From assembly GCF_000730565.1 (NCBI RefSeq), contig NZ_BBIQ01000013.1:86427-150426 (forward strand): a stretch of 64,000 nucleotides of DNA, written 5' to 3'. This DNA is from Pseudomonas fulva NBRC 16637 = DSM 17717 (lineage in GTDB: Bacteria; Pseudomonadota; Gammaproteobacteria; Pseudomonadales; Pseudomonadaceae). Positions 8,782-17,146 of this stretch are shown here, one piece after another (position 1 is the stretch's first letter; each line of letters begins with the position of its first letter). Position numbers and translations under genes: made by a program. The notes below the pieces were generated by a model. It had not been told where the DNA came from and searched no databases. It saw nothing but the letters and a program-made list of their open reading frames with translations.

Positions 8782-8985
8782 TTAAGGGATTGCATACGAC
8801 CGCAAACGTTTTAAGGCCGATAAAAATGCCTCTGCATTCAAATCGAGGGTTGCCAGGCCAGTCACGACGTTGTCATGGGTGGCTGTTGACCCGGGATGAC
8901 TGACCCAAAGTGACAGCTCCTCCAGAGCTGCTCTGATTGCCACTTGGTTGAAGAGCAGCAACTCGAGGGTGCTGGCCGTGGTCAA
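8782..8985 (-). CDS. Small protein, copy B of the duplicated pair (start codon degraded)
   Basis: Shares STLELL, AIRAALEELSLWVSH and LATLD-x-xAE with copy A at 5379-5585. The only standard start in frame is TTG 8985. Aligned to copy A, the position of its ATG is occupied here by ACG at 9000-8998, with an in-frame TGA shortly upstream, and no clear Shine-Dalgarno remains. The copy may be poorly translated or dead, yet the body is intact, including a stop at a matching position. Function unknown. Confidence 0.45.
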   Translation of the reverse strand: MTTASTLELLLFNQVAIRAALEELSLWVSHPGSTATHDNVVTGLATLDLNAEAFLSALKRLRSYAIP

Positions 8986-9661
8986 AGAATGGTCGTTCGT
9001 GGGTAAGCTTCAGTTTCGGAAATTTTTAGGGAAGTCTAGGACGGATCCTAAGGTGCGCTCGTCTGAAGTAGGGCTCCTGTTACCGCCAGAATAGACGGTT
9101 GAAGATGTGGCAACAGCTGTCATGTTGTGATTGAAGCTGAATTAACTGATGTGTAGAAGCTTAGCCAAAGGCGCGTTTGATGCTCCCAGCAAAGGCGCGG
9201 TTGGTACAAAATTGGTACCGTTCAACATAGTTTGCCCTAGAGGTCTTGTAAATCATGGTATTTGAGTAACAGCCGCCCAATCCATCATGGGGGCAACAGA
9301 AAACCGTCTCACTACCGTATCCATGGGGCTGGCCGCGTTTTCTGGCGTTTCGGGGGGCATTCGGAAATCTCTCGGTTACTACTGATGTAGAGCGCTTTTT
9401 GCTGACCGGTCACCGCCATCGTCCTCAGAGAGGAGGTCTGTTAGCCGTGTCTTGTGCTCAGTCCACGATCAAGCGCAAAAGCGGGAATTCTATCAGGTCT
9501 GCTGATCAAGAAGTCCCCGTTGACTGCACCTCTCGGCCAGTAAGCCTCTCGATCTGTTACGCCCAACTCCCTCTAGCCAAGCCGCGATGACCTCGACTGA
9601 ACGCCGTCCCCCCCAGCCAGCTCTGACTCTAAACACCCCACAAGCTCAACAAGGTCAAGCG
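8986..9661. other. Long non-coding stretch between the accessory region and the chromosomal backbone
   Basis: About 670 bp with no supportable gene. It holds short direct repeats (AAAGGCGCG near 9165 and 9192, TTGGTAC twice near 9200-9225) and probably the promoter of the EthD-domain gene. It marks the switch from AT-richer DNA to GC-rich backbone. It may contain the right attachment site, but I could not identify a core repeat because the left end is outside the window. Confidence 0.5.
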
Positions 9662-10540
9662 ATGACGATCACCATCAACAGCTACACCACGGTCAAAAGA
9701 CGCGAGCGCGTCCCACACGCCATCTTCGCCCACTACTGGCGCGACGTGCACGGGCCGTTGTGCTCCCGGTTGCCAGGGTTGGGCTTGTACATCCAGCATC
9801 ACTTCTCGCGTAATCAGGACGCACACCTCTGGCCATTGGCCGAGGGTGTGGCAGAGATCGCAGACTACGAACTTGATGGCGGTGTGGAGATCGGCTTCAA
9901 GTCCGCCGACCAGCAAGAGCGCTTCAAGCAAGCCAGCCCTCTGCTGTTTTCGGACGAGCAGAACATGTTCGAGGAAACGCTGGCGTACGACCTGCCGCAC
10001 GGATCAATGAGGGTGGTGAATCGACTGGCAGACGAGCGCCTCAATGGGCTCGATCATGCCGATCGGATCCATGTGCACATGAGCCCACGCCAAAGCCTTG
10101 AAGATCTGCAAGCGTATGTGCGCGACAAACTCGCGCCGTCTCTGGCGCAGGATACCTCGGTCTTGAAAGTGCAACTGCACCTGTGCGCCCCTTTCCAGAA
10201 CGATGGGAGCCATCCACCGGCGCCAGACGTGGCACACACGGCCACGCCGGCGCGCGCCGAACTGGTGATCATGGAAGTCGCCTTCGGAAACCCTGTGGCA
10301 CGGCGCCGGTTTTTCGAGGGGCAGGCGTTCAAGAAGACGCTGGCGGATCAGGCGCGGCACATCGGAAGTTTGAAGGCGTTTGCGGTAAGTGGTGTGTACA
10401 GCTATGTGGTCGATGGAGAAATGACCACGGCCGGGCTGCGTGGTAGCCGGGCGGCAGAGTTGATCGAGTATCTCGGCGCGGTCAATCAACTGGAACCTGA
10501 AGTAGAGGCGGTGTTCAAGCGCGTCGATGCAGCGAGTTAA
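9662..10540 (+). CDS. EthD-domain protein
   Basis: 292-residue protein. The N-terminal part has the EthD ferredoxin-like pattern HAIFAHYWRDVHGPLCSRLPGL followed by a Y-x-QHHF segment, typical of EthD/DABB-fold proteins with small-molecule catabolic or unknown roles. The C-terminal half may be a second degenerate copy of the fold, since it again runs through GNPVARRRFFEG. Start chosen at ATG 9662, where the EthD pattern begins. The upstream ATG 9587 would add 25 Pro/Gln-rich residues unlike the family. Its substrate is unknown. It stands alone, converging on the ABC transporter operon. Confidence 0.65.
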   Translation: MTITINSYTTVKRRERVPHAIFAHYWRDVHGPLCSRLPGLGLYIQHHFSRNQDAHLWPLAEGVAEIADYELDGGVEIGFKSADQQERFKQASPLLFSDEQNMFEETLAYDLPHGSMRVVNRLADERLNGLDHADRIHVHMSPRQSLEDLQAYVRDKLAPSLAQDTSVLKVQLHLCAPFQNDGSHPPAPDVAHTATPARAELVIMEVAFGNPVARRRFFEGQAFKKTLADQARHIGSLKAFAVSGVYSYVVDGEMTTAGLRGSRAAELIEYLGAVNQLEPEVEAVFKRVDAAS

Positions 10541-10676
10541 GCTGCCCCGGCCTACAACACGCGCGGGGCATGCTCGCGGTGGATGCGCGGCTCGGTCCTA
10601 CCGTCGAAAGCAAGAGCAGGTTGTCGCTCAGGTGCCTGTTAGTGGTTCAGTTGGCGCCCAAGGGGCACCCCCCTGC

Positions 10677-11447
10677 TCAATGCAACACCTGACTCAAGAA
10701 CAACCGCCCTCGCTCACTCAAAGGTCGCTCGAAAAACACCGCTGGCGCAGCCTGCTCGACCACCTCGCCCTGGTCCATGAACACCACCCGGTGCGCCACG
10801 GTCCGGGCGAAGCCCATTTCATGGGTCACGCACACCATGGTCATGCCGTCCTCGGCCAGGCTGACCATGGTGTCGAGCACCTCCTTGACCATTTCCGGGT
10901 CCAGTGCCGAGGTGGGTTCGTCAAACAGCATGATCTTGGGTTTCATGCACAACGCCCGGGCAATCGCCACGCGCTGCTGCTGGCCGCCGGACAATTGGCC
11001 AGGGTACTTGTGCGCCTGTTCGGGAATACGCACCCGCTCCAGGTAATGCATCGCCAGGGCTTGCGCCTCGTGGCGCGGCAGCTTGCGGGCCCAGATGGGC
11101 GCGAGGGTGCAGTTCTGCAGGATGGTCAGGTGGGGGAACAGGTTGAAGTGCTGGAACACCATGCCGACTTCGCGGCGGATGGTTTCGACCTGCCGGGCGT
11201 CGTCGGTCAGTTCGACACCCTCGACGACAATGCGGCCCTGCTGGTGTTCTTCAAGGCGGTTCAGGCAGCGAATGGTGGTCGACTTGCCTGAGCCGGATGG
11301 GCCGCACAGCACGATGCGCTCACCTGGCTGCACGCTGAGGTTGATGTTCTTGAGCACCTGGAAGCTGCCGTACCACTTGCTGACGTTCTCCATCTGGATC
11401 ATGGGGCGCAGGCCCGGTGAGTCCAGCGATTGGGTCGCTTGGTTCAT
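10677..11447 (-). CDS. Polar amino-acid ABC transporter ATPase (first of two)
   Basis: 256-residue GlnQ/HisP-type ATPase. Visible motifs are Walker [11 protein letters not shown]-loop [10 protein letters not shown], signature LSGGQQQR, Walker [15 protein letters not shown] and switch His in [10 protein letters not shown]. Start taken at ATG 11447, preceded by AGGAG, dropping 59 non-homologous residues. It is the last gene of a minus-strand transport operon that also carries a second ATPase, two permeases, a binding protein and a lyase. It powers import of a polar amino acid or derivative. Confidence 0.9.
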   Translation of the reverse strand: MNQATQSLDSPGLRPMIQMENVSKWYGSFQVLKNINLSVQPGERIVLCGPSGSGKSTTIRCLNRLEEHQQGRIVVEGVELTDDARQVETIRREVGMVFQHFNLFPHLTILQNCTLAPIWARKLPRHEAQALAMHYLERVRIPEQAHKYPGQLSGGQQQRVAIARALCMKPKIMLFDEPTSALDPEMVKEVLDTMVSLAEDGMTMVCVTHEMGFARTVAHRVVFMDQGEVVEQAAPAVFFERPLSERGRLFLSQVLH

Positions 11448-11526
11448 CTGGAATACTCCTGGCTGGCGCGCAGCCACGCTTGGCCGGTGCAAGCGGGCGC
11501 ACCGGCATTGGGAAGAGGATGTTCGT

Positions 11527-12267
11527 TCAGCGCAGGACGCTTTGCAGAAACTGCCGGGTGCGGGCCTGTTCAGGGGCGCTGAAGAGCTGCGACGGCGGTC
11601 CGGTCTCGATGACCTTGCCGGCATCGAAGAACACCACGCGGTCGGCCACTTCGCGGGCGAACCCCATTTCGTGGGTGACGACGATCATGGTCATGCCCTC
11701 GGCCGCCAGGCCCTTCATGACGTTGAGCACGTCACCGACGGTTTCCGGGTCGAGCGCAGAGGTGGGCTCGTCGAACAGCATCAGCTTGGGTTTCATCGCC
11801 AAGGCGCGAACGATCGCCACCCGCTGCTGCTGGCCGCCTGACAGCTCGGCCGGGTAATGCCCGGCCTTGTGCTGCAGGCCGACGCGCTCGAGCAAGGCCA
11901 GGGCATGGGCCTGGGCTTGCGCCTTGGTTGCGCGCTTGAGCTTGACTGGGGCAAGCATCATGTTGGCCAGCACCGTCATGTGCGGAAACAACGTGTAGTC
12001 CTGAAACACCATGCCCACGTCCTCGCGCAGCCGGGCCAGGGCTTTACGGTTTCCCGCCTGGGTCTGATCGCCATCGCCCACCACCACGGTGCCCTTGGAG
12101 GGCGGTTCCAGGCTGTTCAGACAGCGGATGAAGGTGGACTTGCCCGAGCCGCTGGGGCCGATGATGACCACCACCTCGCCTTGGCGCACGTCCATGTCGA
12201 CGCCCTTGACCACTTCATGGGTGCCAAAGCTTTTATGCAGGTCGCGAACCGTCAGGATCGTGCTCAT
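11527..12267 (-). CDS. Polar amino-acid ABC transporter ATPase (second of two)
   Basis: 246-residue GlnQ-type ATPase with Walker [42 protein letters not shown] and VVTHEMGFA. Start at ATG 12267, overlapping the lyase stop as ATGA, so the two are translationally coupled. It is clearly divergent from the other ATPase (for example [14 protein letters not shown] against [13 protein letters not shown]), so the two may form a heterodimer or pair with different permeases. Having two ATPases in one polar amino-acid operon is less usual than one. Confidence 0.9.
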   Translation of the reverse strand: MSTILTVRDLHKSFGTHEVVKGVDMDVRQGEVVVIIGPSGSGKSTFIRCLNSLEPPSKGTVVVGDGDQTQAGNRKALARLREDVGMVFQDYTLFPHMTVLANMMLAPVKLKRATKAQAQAHALALLERVGLQHKAGHYPAELSGGQQQRVAIVRALAMKPKLMLFDEPTSALDPETVGDVLNVMKGLAAEGMTMIVVTHEMGFAREVADRVVFFDAGKVIETGPPSQLFSAPEQARTRQFLQSVLR

Positions 12268-13766
12268 AGGCCCGCCTGTGCCCGGGTCAGGGCTTGCAGG
12301 TTGAGGTCGGCCTCGCTCATGCGCGCGCGGCGTTGCTGGTTGGCCGTACGCTCTGCGCTCAGGCGCTCGCTGGCGCGGGCGAGGCTTGGCATCAGCGACC
12401 CAAACGACGGGCCGCCGGCGGAGCTGCGACCCTGCACGTTGCTGACCGGGTCCAGGCAATCACGCACTTTCTGCTCGGGTAGGTGCAGGGCATGACCCAG
12501 CTGCTCGAGGGCGCAGGCATCGACCATCTGGGTGGTGATCTGATGGGCCGGCAGGCCCTGGTCCATGGCCATGCGCACCACGCCCCCGACCACATGGTGG
12601 GCTTCGCGGAACGACAGGTCGACCTCGCGCACCATCAGGTCGGCCAAACCGGTGGCGGTGGAAAAATCCTCACCGGCGCGGCGTGCCGCCAGGTCGATGT
12701 TGGGGGTGGCGGTGCGCAGCACCAGGTCCAGCAGTTTCAGGCAGCGCAGGCTTTCTTCGGCGGCCTCCCAGAAGCCCCGCGTCCCTTCGCGGTTGCCGTC
12801 GCCGGTGTGGGAAAAATTGGTGCCCTTGATGGTCACGCTCGCACCCATCAGCAGGCCGACGATATGGCCACTGCGGCCCTTGAGGTACTCCAGCACGGTG
12901 GGGTTCTTCTTTTGCGGCATGATGCTGGACGTGGCGGCGACGCTGTCGGGGAAGTCGATGAGGTTGAACTCATGGGTACTCCACACGAAATAGTCCTGCG
13001 CGACGCGGCTCCAGAACACCGCCAGGTTGCTCAGGTGCGACAGGCTTTCGAGCAGAAAGTCCCGCGAGCCGATGGCATCCAGGGCATTGTCCAGGTAGCC
13101 GTCGAAGCCCAGCAGCTCGGCGGTGCGCGCGCGGTCGATGTCGAACGGCGTGCCGGCGAAGGCAGCGGCACCCAGCGGGCACTGGTTCATCGACTCCAGG
13201 GTCTGGGTCAGGCGCTTGCTGTCGCGCTCCAGGGCCTGTTCCACTGCGCTCAGGTAATAGCCGTAGGTGATTGGCTGGGCCGGTTGAAGATGCGTGTAGC
13301 CGGGCATCACCACTTCGGCGTAGCGCTTGGCACAGCACAGGGCCGTGGCCCGTACCGTTGCCAATTCGTCGATCAGGTCCATCAGCAGGTCGCGGCAGCG
13401 CAGGCGGTCGAGGGTGGCCAGGATGTCGTTGCGGCTGCGACCGGTGTGCAGGCGCCCGCCGATGTCAGCGCCGATATGCTCGATCAGGTGCGCCTCGTAG
13501 TTGAAGTAGGCGTCCTCGCGCGAAGGGTCCAGCTCGACCGCCTCTGGTCCTGCCTGCTCCATGTCCAGCACACCCTTGGCCAACACGCTGGCATGTTCGC
13601 CGCGGATAAGGCCCTGTTCGGCCAGCATCAGGATGTGCGCCTTGTTGACGTTACCCAGGTTCGCGAAGCCGCTGGCAAAGCCTTCCAGGCGCGGGCGGTA
13701 GATGTACTCGTTCACTTGCGGCGCAGTGCTTTCCTTCAGGCGCCGACTGACTTTGGATGCTTGCAT
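12264..13766 (-). CDS. Argininosuccinate lyase-family C-N lyase in a transport operon
   Basis: 500-residue member of the fumarase/aspartase superfamily, ArgH branch. Motifs are HTGRSRND (107-114), [10 protein letters not shown] (155-164) and the signature [10 protein letters not shown] (280-289). ArgH releases fumarate from argininosuccinate, and relatives such as EDDS lyase act on other N-substituted aspartates. Because it sits between ATPase and permease genes and overlaps the permease end by 31 bp, I infer a catabolic lyase for an imported aspartate adduct rather than the biosynthetic ArgH. GAGG lies 8 bp before the start codon. Confidence 0.82.
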   Translation of the reverse strand: MQASKVSRRLKESTAPQVNEYIYRPRLEGFASGFANLGNVNKAHILMLAEQGLIRGEHASVLAKGVLDMEQAGPEAVELDPSREDAYFNYEAHLIEHIGADIGGRLHTGRSRNDILATLDRLRCRDLLMDLIDELATVRATALCCAKRYAEVVMPGYTHLQPAQPITYGYYLSAVEQALERDSKRLTQTLESMNQCPLGAAAFAGTPFDIDRARTAELLGFDGYLDNALDAIGSRDFLLESLSHLSNLAVFWSRVAQDYFVWSTHEFNLIDFPDSVAATSSIMPQKKNPTVLEYLKGRSGHIVGLLMGASVTIKGTNFSHTGDGNREGTRGFWEAAEESLRCLKLLDLVLRTATPNIDLAARRAGEDFSTATGLADLMVREVDLSFREAHHVVGGVVRMAMDQGLPAHQITTQMVDACALEQLGHALHLPEQKVRDCLDPVSNVQGRSSAGGPSFGSLMPSLARASERLSAERTANQQRRARMSEADLNLQALTRAQAGL

Positions 13767-14455
13767 GCTGGAACCTCTTCAATGGAAGTACGTGCCGCCG
13801 GACGACCCAGACGACGTTCGAGATAACGGCTGAGCCAGGTCAGCGCCGAACAGATGACGAAGTACACCAGCAACACCACGCCGTAGACCGCGAAGGCAGG
13901 GCTGACGCCGGTCATGACGGTTTCACGCTCGATGATGATCTGGCCCACCTTGAGAAACTCCCCCACACCCACCAAAGCGCCCAGGGACGTGGCCTGCACC
14001 AGGATCGTCAGCAGCCCGGTGTAGGCTGGCAGAATGGCTTTCATCGACTGCGGCACAACCACGTGCAGGTAGATCTGCCAGGGGCGCAGGCCCAGGGCCC
14101 AGGCGCTTTTCCACTGGTGCCTGGACACCGACTCCAGCCCGCCACGCACGATCTCGATCCCGTTGGCGCTGCCCCACAGGGTCAGGCCCACGGTGACGGC
14201 GGCGAACGGGCTCAGGTCCACACCGAACATCGGCGCACCGAAGAAGATGAAGAACACGTTGACGATCAGCGGAATGGAGCGAAACAGCTCCACGTAGGCA
14301 TGGATCGTCCACCCCAACAGGCGGTTCTTGACCGTGGCCAGCACGCCGAGCACGGCCGAGATCAGCGTGGTGAACAGCAACACCACCAAAGCCAGGTACA
14401 GGGTCATCAACAACCCTTTGCACACGAAGCTCCAGTTTTCGAGTAGGAAATTCAT
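13736..14455 (-). CDS. Polar amino-acid ABC transporter permease (HisM/GlnP type)
   Basis: 239-residue inner-membrane permease with about five hydrophobic segments. The cytoplasmic EAA-type loop is recognisable in EIVRGGLESVSRHQWKSAWA followed by LGLRPWQIYLHVVVPQ. The N-terminal hydrophobic block runs from about residue 15 to 40, then ELFRSIPLIV, a family hallmark. It partners with the adjacent permease at 14463-15125, 7 bp away. Its C-terminal tail overlaps the lyase gene by 31 bp. Confidence 0.9.
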   Translation of the reverse strand: MNFLLENWSFVCKGLLMTLYLALVVLLFTTLISAVLGVLATVKNRLLGWTIHAYVELFRSIPLIVNVFFIFFGAPMFGVDLSPFAAVTVGLTLWGSANGIEIVRGGLESVSRHQWKSAWALGLRPWQIYLHVVVPQSMKAILPAYTGLLTILVQATSLGALVGVGEFLKVGQIIIERETVMTGVSPAFAVYGVVLLVYFVICSALTWLSRYLERRLGRPAARTSIEEVPACKHPKSVGA

Positions 14456-14462
14456 GGTCGCC

Positions 14463-15125
14463 TCACTGCCGGAAAGGGCGTTGCAGGTGGGCAGACAGCC
14501 GCGCAGTCATCAACGCGAGCCCCCCCACCAGCACCAGGTACATGACGCAGATGGCCGTGAACATCTCGATGGCGCGAAAGTCCGTGGCGATGCGGTCCAC
14601 CGCGACGAAGGTCAATTCCGCAAGGCCGATGGCCTGTAGATAGGAAGAGTTCTTCAGCAGTGAAATCGCGGTGTTGAGCATCGCCGGCAGGCTGGTGCGA
14701 AACGCGATGGGCATGGCGATCAGCGCGAAGTACTGCAGGGGCTTGAGGCTCAGTGCCAGGCTCGCCTCGCGCATGCCGCGCTCCACCGTGGCCAGCCCGC
14801 CGCGGATGTTCTCGATCTGGTATGCACCGGCCCACAGCGACAGGCACACCACCCCCGACCAGAACAGCGACAGCCCAAGCCCAATGGCCGGCAGGCCATA
14901 GAAGATGAAGAATAACTGCACCAGGATCGGCGTATTGCGGATCAACTCCACGTACAGCGCCACTGCCTGGGACAGCACCGGGACCTTCATGACGCGCACT
15001 GCCCCGCCCAGCACCCCGATCAGCAGGGAACACAGGATGGCCAGGGCCGTGATGCGCAGCGTCATCAGCACACCGTCGAGCAGGGCAGGCCATTGCTCGA
15101 TCAGATAATGGACGTCGAACTCCAT
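14463..15125 (-). CDS. Polar amino-acid ABC transporter permease (second)
   Basis: 220-residue permease with the family motifs ELIRNTPILVQLFFIFYGLP and the EAA-like loop GLATVERGMREASLALSL followed by LKPLQYF. Several membrane spans are evident. Together with the neighbouring permease it would form the membrane channel fed by the binding protein at 15138-15983, from which it is separated by 12 bp. Confidence 0.9.
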   Translation of the reverse strand: MEFDVHYLIEQWPALLDGVLMTLRITALAILCSLLIGVLGGAVRVMKVPVLSQAVALYVELIRNTPILVQLFFIFYGLPAIGLGLSLFWSGVVCLSLWAGAYQIENIRGGLATVERGMREASLALSLKPLQYFALIAMPIAFRTSLPAMLNTAISLLKNSSYLQAIGLAELTFVAVDRIATDFRAIEMFTAICVMYLVLVGGLALMTARLSAHLQRPFRQ

Positions 15126-15137
15126 GATGGCGGCCGA

Positions 15138-15983
15138 TCAAAGTGCTTCGGCAGGCTTGGCCTGCTCGAAGACGCTGATGTAGTAGCTCTGGATGTTTTC
15201 GGGTACGAACTGCTGCACCCAGCCTCGGAACAGGTGTTCTTCGCGCATGCGCAATACCGCCGCGCTCAGGAAGTCGCGCCATTGCGCTTCGTTCTTGCGT
15301 ACGCCGATGGCCGCGTCGGAGATCTGGAACGGTTGGCCTATCAGGCGAGCATCCTGGTCGTTGTCGGCGACCACCACCAGGGTCGCGGCATCGTGGGTGT
15401 AGGCGTCGGCGCGACCTTGGCGGAAGGCTTGCAGGGCATCGGCTGCGCTGTTCATGCGCAGGGTCTTGACGTCGGGCATGTGGTCTTCGAACCACTTGGC
15501 CTGCACCGACCCCTTGAGCGTGGCAAGGGTCTTGCCCTTGAGGTCGGCGATGGTCCGGGCCGGGCTGTCCTTCTTCACGACCACGTCACTGGCACCCCAC
15601 CGGTAGGGCGTGGTGAAGTCGATCACCCGTTGGCGTTCCGGGGTGACGCCCAGCGTGGCGATCAGCAAGTCCACCTTGCGGCCCAGCAGCTGCGGCACTC
15701 GGTTTTCGGCGGTGACGCAGGTGAAGCTGACCTTGTCCTTCGAGCCCAGGGCCCAAAGCGAAATCTGCTTGGCCATTTCGACCTCGACGCCGGCGAATTC
15801 ACCCTTGTTGTCCTGATAGCCATACGGTGGCTGGTCGCAGCGCACACCCGCGCGCAGGTGGTCCGCCTCTTTGATGGCTGCTGGAACTGCTGGCAGGTCG
15901 GCGGCCTGAACGGTGGATACCGCCGCCAACGACACGCACGTCAGGGCCAGTGCAGCGCTTAGTTTTTTATACGAGAACGACAT
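15138..15983 (-). CDS. Periplasmic amino-acid-binding protein of ABC transporter
   Basis: 281-residue type-II periplasmic binding protein (SBP_bac_3 family). A signal peptide covers about residues 1-27 with cleavage near VQA-AD. Family marks are LRAGVRCDQPPYGYQDNKGE, GVEVEMAKQI, VDLLIATLGVTPERQRVIDF and ADLKGKTLATLKGS. It is the first gene of the transport operon and sets ligand specificity, which cannot be read from sequence. The lyase in the operon suggests an N-substituted aspartate or another amino-acid derivative. Confidence 0.9.
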   Translation of the reverse strand: MSFSYKKLSAALALTCVSLAAVSTVQAADLPAVPAAIKEADHLRAGVRCDQPPYGYQDNKGEFAGVEVEMAKQISLWALGSKDKVSFTCVTAENRVPQLLGRKVDLLIATLGVTPERQRVIDFTTPYRWGASDVVVKKDSPARTIADLKGKTLATLKGSVQAKWFEDHMPDVKTLRMNSAADALQAFRQGRADAYTHDAATLVVVADNDQDARLIGQPFQISDAAIGVRKNEAQWRDFLSAAVLRMREEHLFRGWVQQFVPENIQSYYISVFEQAKPAEAL

Positions 15984-16147
15984 GATGCCTCCTGATTACC
16001 GGGCTGCATCGCGCCAATGTGCTGGAGCGATGCGTGAGTACAAGGGCAGAGCTGAAGTGACGCTGGAGCACCGGTTTTATGTGTGTTGTTGCCGGTATGC
16101 GCTCGGGGGTATCGCGCTGCATCGGGGCAGACGTCGATGTGGTTGTA

Positions 16148-16176
16148 GTTATAAAATCTGCGCGTCATGCAATCAA
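16148..16176 (-). promoter_or_regulatory. Sigma70-type promoter for the transport operon
   Basis: On the minus strand, -35 TTGATT (16176-16171) and -10 TATAAC (16153-16148) are separated by exactly 17 bp, with the binding-protein gene about 165 bp downstream. It overlaps one copy of the CGTCATGCA repeat, which fits control by the divergent LysR regulator. Confidence 0.6.
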
Positions 16177-16202
16177 ATGACAATACATCAACCCGTCATG
16201 CA
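16163..16202. promoter_or_regulatory. Candidate LysR operator: CGTCATGCA direct repeat
   Basis: Two exact 9-bp direct repeats CGTCATGCA at 16163-16171 and 16194-16202 start 31 bp apart, about three helical turns. The first lies in the spacer and touches the -35 of the operon promoter. The second ends 8 bp before the LysR start codon. Assignment to this regulator is by position only. Confidence 0.5.
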
Positions 16203-16210
16203 GAAATGAT

Positions 16211-17128
16211 ATGGCCATCAATTTCAAGCAGATCGAAACCTTCCGCGCGGTCATGCTCAGCGGCTCCATGACAGCAGCGGCGCAGGCGCTGCATACCTCC
16301 CAGCCCAATGTCAGCCGGCTGATCGCGCAACTGGAACGGGCCAATGGGTTCAAGTTGTTCGAGCGGGTAGGGGGGCGCTTGCTGCCGACCGATGAGGGCG
16401 CGCAGTTCTTCGCTGACGTGGAGCGCGCGTTCATCGGGCTGCACAGCCTGGAAACCTCCGCCGAGCACCTCAAGCGCGGGGGCACCGGGCAATTGCGCAT
16501 CGGTGCGGTGCCTTCCCTGACCCATGGCTTGCTGCCCAAGATCATCCAGCGCTTTCGCCAGCAGAACCCGCACGTTCATATCTCCATCCACACCAACGAC
16601 TCGCCGAACGTGGCGCACTGGGCCGCGACCCGGTTTTGCGACGTGTGCCTGGTGTCTTATGTGGCCGAGGACATGGCGGGCGTGCAGTCCCAGATCATCT
16701 GTGATGTACCGGGTGTGTGCATCTTCCCCAAGGAGCACCGGCTCGGTGCCTTGCAGGCCGTGACGCCCGCGGACCTCAAGGGCGAAGAATTCATATCGCT
16801 GTCGCACACTGACGGCTCGCGCACTCGGCTCGACCGGCTGTTTGCCGATGACGACCCGCGGGTGCTCAACCTGGACGCTACCCATGCCGCCACCGTGTGC
16901 TCACTGGTCGGGCTTGGGCTGGGGGTGAGCGTGGTCAGTCCACTGGTCGCGGCAGAGTATTTGCACACCGGCATCGACATACGGCCGTTTGCCCCGCAGT
17001 TGCGGTTCTACACGTATCTGCTGCGCTCATCCGACCGGCCGGAGAACGTGCTGACTCGACGATTTCGGGTGTTGGCGGGGGAAATGCTGGGGCAGGCGGC
17101 GCAGGCGTGTACGGCTGGCCTTGGGTAA
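16211..17128 (+). CDS. LysR-family transcriptional regulator of the adjacent transport/lyase operon
   Basis: 305-residue LTTR. The winged helix-turn-helix is at about residues 3-62 (FKQIETFRAVMLSGSMTAAA, QPNVSRLIAQLE). The remainder is a typical substrate-binding domain, with a hinge near residue 90 and a C-terminal region ending in VLTRRFRVLAGEM. It is divergent from the binding-protein gene with a 227-bp shared intergenic region. That arrangement usually means it controls the operon in response to the transported compound. Confidence 0.9.
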   Translation: MAINFKQIETFRAVMLSGSMTAAAQALHTSQPNVSRLIAQLERANGFKLFERVGGRLLPTDEGAQFFADVERAFIGLHSLETSAEHLKRGGTGQLRIGAVPSLTHGLLPKIIQRFRQQNPHVHISIHTNDSPNVAHWAATRFCDVCLVSYVAEDMAGVQSQIICDVPGVCIFPKEHRLGALQAVTPADLKGEEFISLSHTDGSRTRLDRLFADDDPRVLNLDATHAATVCSLVGLGLGVSVVSPLVAAEYLHTGIDIRPFAPQLRFYTYLLRSSDRPENVLTRRFRVLAGEMLGQAAQACTAGLG

Positions 17129-17146
17129 CAGGCTCGGTACCGCGCC

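Noticed and set aside
8606..8785. 59-codon plus-strand frame ending in a helical segment (ALTQLRAIRSAS)
   Set aside because: No ATG and no ribosome binding site, and it overlaps the end of small copy B. It may be a gene remnant, but the evidence is too thin.
8986..9661. Attachment site of the prophage or island
   Set aside because: Only short repeats are visible, and the other end is outside the window, so no att core can be defined.
12483..13826. 447-codon plus-strand frame
   Set aside because: Antisense to the ArgH-family lyase, which has all family motifs.
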